10,338 nt of DNA from Candidatus Aerophobota bacterium (lineage in GTDB: Bacteria; Aerophobota; Aerophobia; Aerophobales; B3-G15): the NCBI GenBank assembly GCA_021163905.1, contig JAGGTG010000257.1, positions 1-10,338 of the forward strand. Direction: 5' to 3'. The notes under the pieces were generated by a model, which was given only the letters and a program-made list of their open reading frames with translations, ran no database searches and was not told the origin of the DNA. Positions 7,127 through 10,338 of the stretch are shown here, in pieces. The position numbers and the translations under genes are program-made. How positions within the stretch are numbered: position 1 is the stretch's first letter; every line of letters begins with the position of its first letter.

Positions 7127-7137
7127 AAGGAGGTGAT
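7127..7137 (+). promoter_or_regulatory. Orphan perfect Shine-Dalgarno sequence
   Basis: AAGGAGGTGAT is the full complement of the 16S rRNA 3' end. The only nearby start is an ATG that overlaps it (7136) and meets TAA after one further codon. No ATG, GTG or TTG lies at a usable distance. The binding-protein gene has its own AAGGAGG (7171-7177) about 40 bases further on. It may be a relic of a lost gene, a standby ribosome site, or chance. Confidence 0.6.
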
Positions 7138-7182
7138 GCAATAAGCGATTTTTAAAAATTAAATACAAAAAAGGAGGAAAAA

Positions 7183-8514
7183 ATGTCAAAATTCAAAAAA
7201 GTCTGGTTATCTGTGTTAATTGCTACCTTTCTCTTTAGCTTAACAGCAGTAGCAGCCTGGACGAAAAAACCCTTTGAAGGAGTAACTATCAGGGCAGCTT
7301 TAATAGGTGGAGGAAACTACGAGAAACTCTACGAGGAGTTCATCCCTAAATGGGAAAAGCTTACCGGGGCTAAAGTGGTGATTGTGGCCAAGATGAGTCA
7401 TTTTGAACTTGATAAAAAATTTAAGCTTGATTTTGCTGCAGGAGCTGCAGACTACGATATTATGACCAATCATACGAGTTTTGCCCCTCAGTACGATAAG
7501 TTTGGTGTTCTTCTGGATTTGAAACCTTATTTTAGCAAAAAAGACCTTTCTGATTTTCTCCCCAGTGTTCTTAAGATCTGTTATATAGGGGGCAGGCTAA
7601 TTCAAATCCCGAGGCATATAGATATAAGCAATATATACTACAGGGCCGATCTTTTCAATGATCCTGCTAAAAAGAAAGCCTTTAAGGAAAAATACGGCTA
7701 CGATCTTGCACCACCTGAAACCTGGGATCAGGCCTATGATATAGCAGAGTTTTTAAACAATCCACCTGCACTATATGGAACTCAGTTTACCGGAAAAGAG
7801 GAAGCTTTCTCTGGACGCTTTTACGAGATGCTTCTTTCCAATGGAGGACGGTTATTTGATTCACATTGGAAACCGGTGTTTAACTCTCCTATTGGAGTTA
7901 AAACATTAAATTACTTTAAAAAGCTCTACCAGAGTGGACTTGTTCCACCAGGTGTTGTAAATTACGTATGGGATGATGTAGCTAAGAATTTTGCTCAGGG
8001 GAAAATTGCCTTTCATCTCGACTGGGGAGGATGGTATCCCTGGTATGATGATCCTAAAAGCTCAAAGGTGGCAAAGACCTTTGGATATTCTCTTATGCCA
8101 AAGGGGGATGCAGGAGTTCGTGTTCACTGGTCCGGAGCACATTCCTTTTCCGTTTTAAAATCAAGTAAACACAAAGCTGCTGCTGTTTCTTTGATTAAGT
8201 TCATCACCTCTGAGGCTGCTGGTAAGTTTGAGGCAGAGTTAGGATTTGGTGCTGTTAGAAAATCCGTATGGGATTATGTTTTAAAAACCACCAGGGACAA
8301 AAGAAAACTCAATTTCTATAAAACCTACAAATATGCTCTGGAAAATGACGAGATTGTAACACCTCCTCTCATTCCTGAGTGGCCATCTATTTCCAATATT
8401 CTTTATCCTCAACTTCAGGCTGCTATACTTGGAGAAAAGCCGGTAAAGAAAGCTCTGGATGATGCTGCCAGGAAGGTTGAGGAACTTATGGCTAAGGATG
8501 GATACTACAGGTAA
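7183..8514 (+). CDS. Extracellular solute-binding protein of a CUT1-type ABC transporter (family 1, MalE/UgpB-like)
   Basis: Captures the transported compound outside the inner membrane and delivers it to the MalF/MalG pair downstream. The 443 residues are typical of SBP family 1. Residues 1-25 form a signal peptide: basic start (KFKK), a hydrophobic core at 7-20, and cleavage near AVA/AW. There is no lipobox Cys, so the protein should be free in a periplasm rather than a lipoprotein. An aromatic-rich segment lies at 281-288 (WGGWYPWY), with His315-Trp316 after it. Such residues line sugar sites in this family and could also form a cation-pi cage for a quaternary amine, which is inference. 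AAGGAGG is 5 bases before the ATG, one of the strongest initiation sites in the window. The stop is followed by a stable stem-loop, consistent with this protein being made in excess over the permeases. Ligand unknown. Confidence 0.94.
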   Translation: MSKFKKVWLSVLIATFLFSLTAVAAWTKKPFEGVTIRAALIGGGNYEKLYEEFIPKWEKLTGAKVVIVAKMSHFELDKKFKLDFAAGAADYDIMTNHTSFAPQYDKFGVLLDLKPYFSKKDLSDFLPSVLKICYIGGRLIQIPRHIDISNIYYRADLFNDPAKKKAFKEKYGYDLAPPETWDQAYDIAEFLNNPPALYGTQFTGKEEAFSGRFYEMLLSNGGRLFDSHWKPVFNSPIGVKTLNYFKKLYQSGLVPPGVVNYVWDDVAKNFAQGKIAFHLDWGGWYPWYDDPKSSKVAKTFGYSLMPKGDAGVRVHWSGAHSFSVLKSSKHKAAAVSLIKFITSEAAGKFEAELGFGAVRKSVWDYVLKTTRDKRKLNFYKTYKYALENDEIVTPPLIPEWPSISNILYPQLQAAILGEKPVKKALDDAARKVEELMAKDGYYR

Positions 8515-8519
8515 AGAGA

Positions 8520-8563
8520 AAAATCCCTGCCACTGGATAAGTAGAACCAGTGGCAGGGATTTT
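8520..8563 (+). terminator. Perfect 17-bp stem-loop between binding protein and MalF (partial terminator or mRNA stabiliser)
   Basis: Arms 8520-8536 and 8547-8563 are perfectly complementary (core CCCTGCCACTGG) around a 10-base loop. The T-run after the stem on the + strand is short (TTTT, mostly within the stem, then AATAAAG), so full termination is doubtful. Hairpins at this position in binding-protein operons usually protect the upstream mRNA and lower permease expression. Confidence 0.8.
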
Positions 8564-8583
8564 AATAAAGAAAAGGAAAAATT

Positions 8584-9462
8584 ATGTTAAAATCTAAAGA
8601 AAAACTTTTAATTTTCTCTCTTTTATCTCCATCACTTCTTATCATACTTTTTATAGTAGCTTTTCCTCTGGGGTTTTCCCTTTACGTTAGTTTTACCTCT
8701 TATTCTCTTTTAACCCCGGGAAGTATGGTTTTTACCGGTCTTGATAATTATATCAGCTTGATTCATGACTCTGTATTCTGGGGGTCTTTAAAAAATACAG
8801 TAATATTTCTTACAATTGCAATAAACGTGGAGTTTTTTTTAGGTCTTGGTATATCTCTTCTTCTGTCAAGGGAACTTAAAGGTGGTAGAGTCTTAAGAAC
8901 GATTTCTATGATTCCTATGATGTTTGCACCGGTTCTTGTAGGGTTTCAGTTTAAATGGTTTTTCAATGATCAGGTTGGAATGGTGAATAATCTGCTTTAC
9001 ACCCTTCATCTTGTTAAAAAACCTGTTCTCTGGCTTATTAACGGAGATCTTGCTATGTTTTCCATTTTAGTTGCCGAGATCTGGCGAGGAACATCCTTTA
9101 TGATTATCATTCTTACCGCTGGACTTATGTCACTTCCAAAGGACCCATTTGAAGCAGCTGAGGTAGATGGAGCCTCTGGTTTTCAGAAATTTAGATATAT
9201 AACTTTTCCTTTGCTTTCTCCTTTTATTTTTATTGCTATGGCTATTCGCTCCCTTGATATAGCAACAGCCTTTGATATTGTTCGGATAATGACAGGAGGA
9301 GGACCTGCCCATCGAACAGAACTTATATGGACATATGTTTACAGGCTGGGGATAGTGGATACCAAATTTGGCCTTGGATGTGCCATGTCTTATGTTACAG
9401 TTGTTATATCTATTGCATTTGCCTACTATCTTTTCAAGCAGCTTCTTAAGGTGAGAGGATAA
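8584..9462 (+). CDS. CUT1-type ABC transporter permease, MalF family
   Basis: First membrane subunit of the downstream importer, 292 residues, with about six transmembrane helices. The first lies near residues 9-31, and others near 71-95, 104-126, 155-178, 205-225 and 260-285. The cytoplasmic ATPase-coupling EAA loop is clear at 190-199 (EAAEVDGASG), followed by a phenylalanine-proline (FP) pair. It lacks the extra helices and large periplasmic insert of E. coli MalF, like most short CUT1 permeases. AAGGA (8573-8577) is 6 bases before the ATG. It follows the stem-loop after the binding-protein gene and ends two bases before the MalG gene, so the two permeases are translationally linked. No ATPase gene is in the window; many CUT1 systems share one encoded elsewhere. 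Confidence 0.95.
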   Translation: MLKSKEKLLIFSLLSPSLLIILFIVAFPLGFSLYVSFTSYSLLTPGSMVFTGLDNYISLIHDSVFWGSLKNTVIFLTIAINVEFFLGLGISLLLSRELKGGRVLRTISMIPMMFAPVLVGFQFKWFFNDQVGMVNNLLYTLHLVKKPVLWLINGDLAMFSILVAEIWRGTSFMIIILTAGLMSLPKDPFEAAEVDGASGFQKFRYITFPLLSPFIFIAMAIRSLDIATAFDIVRIMTGGGPAHRTELIWTYVYRLGIVDTKFGLGCAMSYVTVVISIAFAYYLFKQLLKVRG

Positions 9463-9464
9463 AA

Positions 9465-10313
9465 ATGCTTGATAGAAAAAGCAAAGAGCATATTTTTACA
9501 TTTTTAACTTACTTTATTCTTATTGTTATGCTTATACCAGCAGCCTGGATTATCTTTACCTCTGTCCGTCCTGAAGTTGAGGTAAATGCCTACCCTCCAG
9601 TCTGGATTCCAAGACACATAACCTTTGAGAAGTACCAGCAGGCCTTTTTTAGCCCGGGAGTTGGAGAACACGCTGTTCCGGTTAGGGATTATCTCAGAAA
9701 TTCTCTAATTGTTTCCCTGGGAAGCGCCGGTATAGCTCTTATTCTGGGAACCTTAGCTGGATTTGCCTTCTCGAGATTTAATTTCAAGGCAGATAATGCT
9801 CTTTTTCTCTTTATTCTCCTTTCCAGAGCAATACCTGGAATAGCTTTAAGTCTTCCACTTTTTATGCTTTTTGTTAAATTAAAACTCCTTGATACTCTTG
9901 GAGGTTTAACTCTTGTTTATATTGCCTATAATATTCCCTTTACCATATGGATCATGGATGGTTTTTTAAGGGAAATTCCCAGGGATCTGGAGGATGCAGC
10001 ACAAATAGATGGATGTACAAAATGGCAGGCCTTTATAAAAATTGATCTCCCACTTTGTGCGCCGGGTTTTTCTGCATCGGGAATTTTTGCCTTTTTAATG
10101 GCCTGGAATGAGTTTCAACTTGCATCAGTTTTGACAAGAAGCTTGTCCTCAAAAACTATGCCTGTTGGACTTCTTGATTTTACCTCGGAGTTTGTGATGG
10201 ACTGGAGGGGTATGTGTGCGATGGCTGTAATTATGTTTATCCCTGCAATAATATTTACCTTCCTTGTCTCAAAGCATCTTATAAAGGGATTAACCTTTGG
10301 TGCCATAAAATAA
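9465..10313 (+). CDS. CUT1-type ABC transporter permease, MalG family
   Basis: Second membrane subunit of the downstream importer, 282 residues. The N-terminal helix is near 10-30, followed by a periplasmic stretch with YPPVWIPRHITFEKY and further helices. The EAA loop is at 176-183 (EDAAQIDG), with the usual LP pair after it. The C-terminus KGLTFGAIK matches the truncated permease at the left edge of the window. The ATG is two bases after the MalF stop, and the ribosome binding site (GAGG) lies inside the end of the MalF gene. It should pair with MalF at 8584-9462 and the binding protein at 7183-8514. The 25 bases after its stop contain no clear gene or terminator. Confidence 0.95.
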   Translation: MLDRKSKEHIFTFLTYFILIVMLIPAAWIIFTSVRPEVEVNAYPPVWIPRHITFEKYQQAFFSPGVGEHAVPVRDYLRNSLIVSLGSAGIALILGTLAGFAFSRFNFKADNALFLFILLSRAIPGIALSLPLFMLFVKLKLLDTLGGLTLVYIAYNIPFTIWIMDGFLREIPRDLEDAAQIDGCTKWQAFIKIDLPLCAPGFSASGIFAFLMAWNEFQLASVLTRSLSSKTMPVGLLDFTSEFVMDWRGMCAMAVIMFIPAIIFTFLVSKHLIKGLTFGAIK

Positions 10314-10338
10314 AAAACAAATTAGATGGTTTGGATAA

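Noticed and set aside
7145..7162. A/T palindrome (ATTTTTAAAAAT) as a terminator or operator
   Set aside because: Only A-T pairs and no loop; expected by chance in an AT-rich spacer.
10314..10338. Possible next gene starting at an ATG near 10326
   Set aside because: Only four codons remain before the window edge and no Shine-Dalgarno is visible, so it cannot be supported.

Overview
The window is AT-rich (roughly 40 % GC by eye) and densely coded. Nine genes lie on the + strand with gaps of at most about 70 bases, or overlaps, so it reads as one long transcription unit or two adjoining ones. No RNA gene, mobile element, CRISPR array or regulator gene is visible, and no gene-free stretch exceeds 300 bases. 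The gene content suggests an anaerobic low-GC bacterium that moves methyl groups through tetrahydrofolate (an acetogen or a fermenter with C1 metabolism). The solute-binding protein has a plain signal peptide and no lipobox, which would fit a diderm lineage such as Halanaerobiales or Atribacterota. That taxonomic guess is inference.

Layout. Bases 1-707 are the 3' part of a MalG-type (CUT1) ABC permease cut by the window edge. Bases 734-7121 are a complete corrinoid methyltransferase set: a B12-binding corrinoid protein (734-1378), two tandem MttB-superfamily methyltransferases without pyrrolysine (1388-2881 and about 2902-4410), a ferredoxin-ASKHA ATPase that reductively activates corrinoid proteins (4436-6244), and a methylcorrinoid:tetrahydrofolate methyltransferase of the pterin-binding fold (6267-7121). 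Bases 7183-10313 are a complete CUT1-type importer without its ATPase: a periplasmic solute-binding protein, a MalF-type permease and a MalG-type permease. A perfect 17-bp stem-loop lies between the binding protein and MalF.

How it works together (family knowledge plus inference). The importer brings in a methylated, probably quaternary, amine such as a betaine or a choline- or carnitine-like compound. One or both MttB-like enzymes move a methyl group to Co(I) of the corrinoid protein. The MtqA/MtgA-like enzyme passes it to tetrahydrofolate, and the activator rescues corrinoid that has oxidised to Co(II). The substrate cannot be read from the sequence. The sugar-type transporter is an unusual partner for this chemistry. 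The truncated permease at the left edge suggests a second transporter cassette on the other side of the methyltransferase genes.

Points worth a second look: the corrinoid protein and the first MttB are in the same frame, separated only by an amber codon and three sense codons; the two MttB genes share near-identical DNA patches, including 90 identical bases, which look like gene conversion; the activator lacks one canonical Cys of its [2Fe-2S] motif; and a perfect Shine-Dalgarno sequence with no usable start codon lies ahead of the binding-protein gene.
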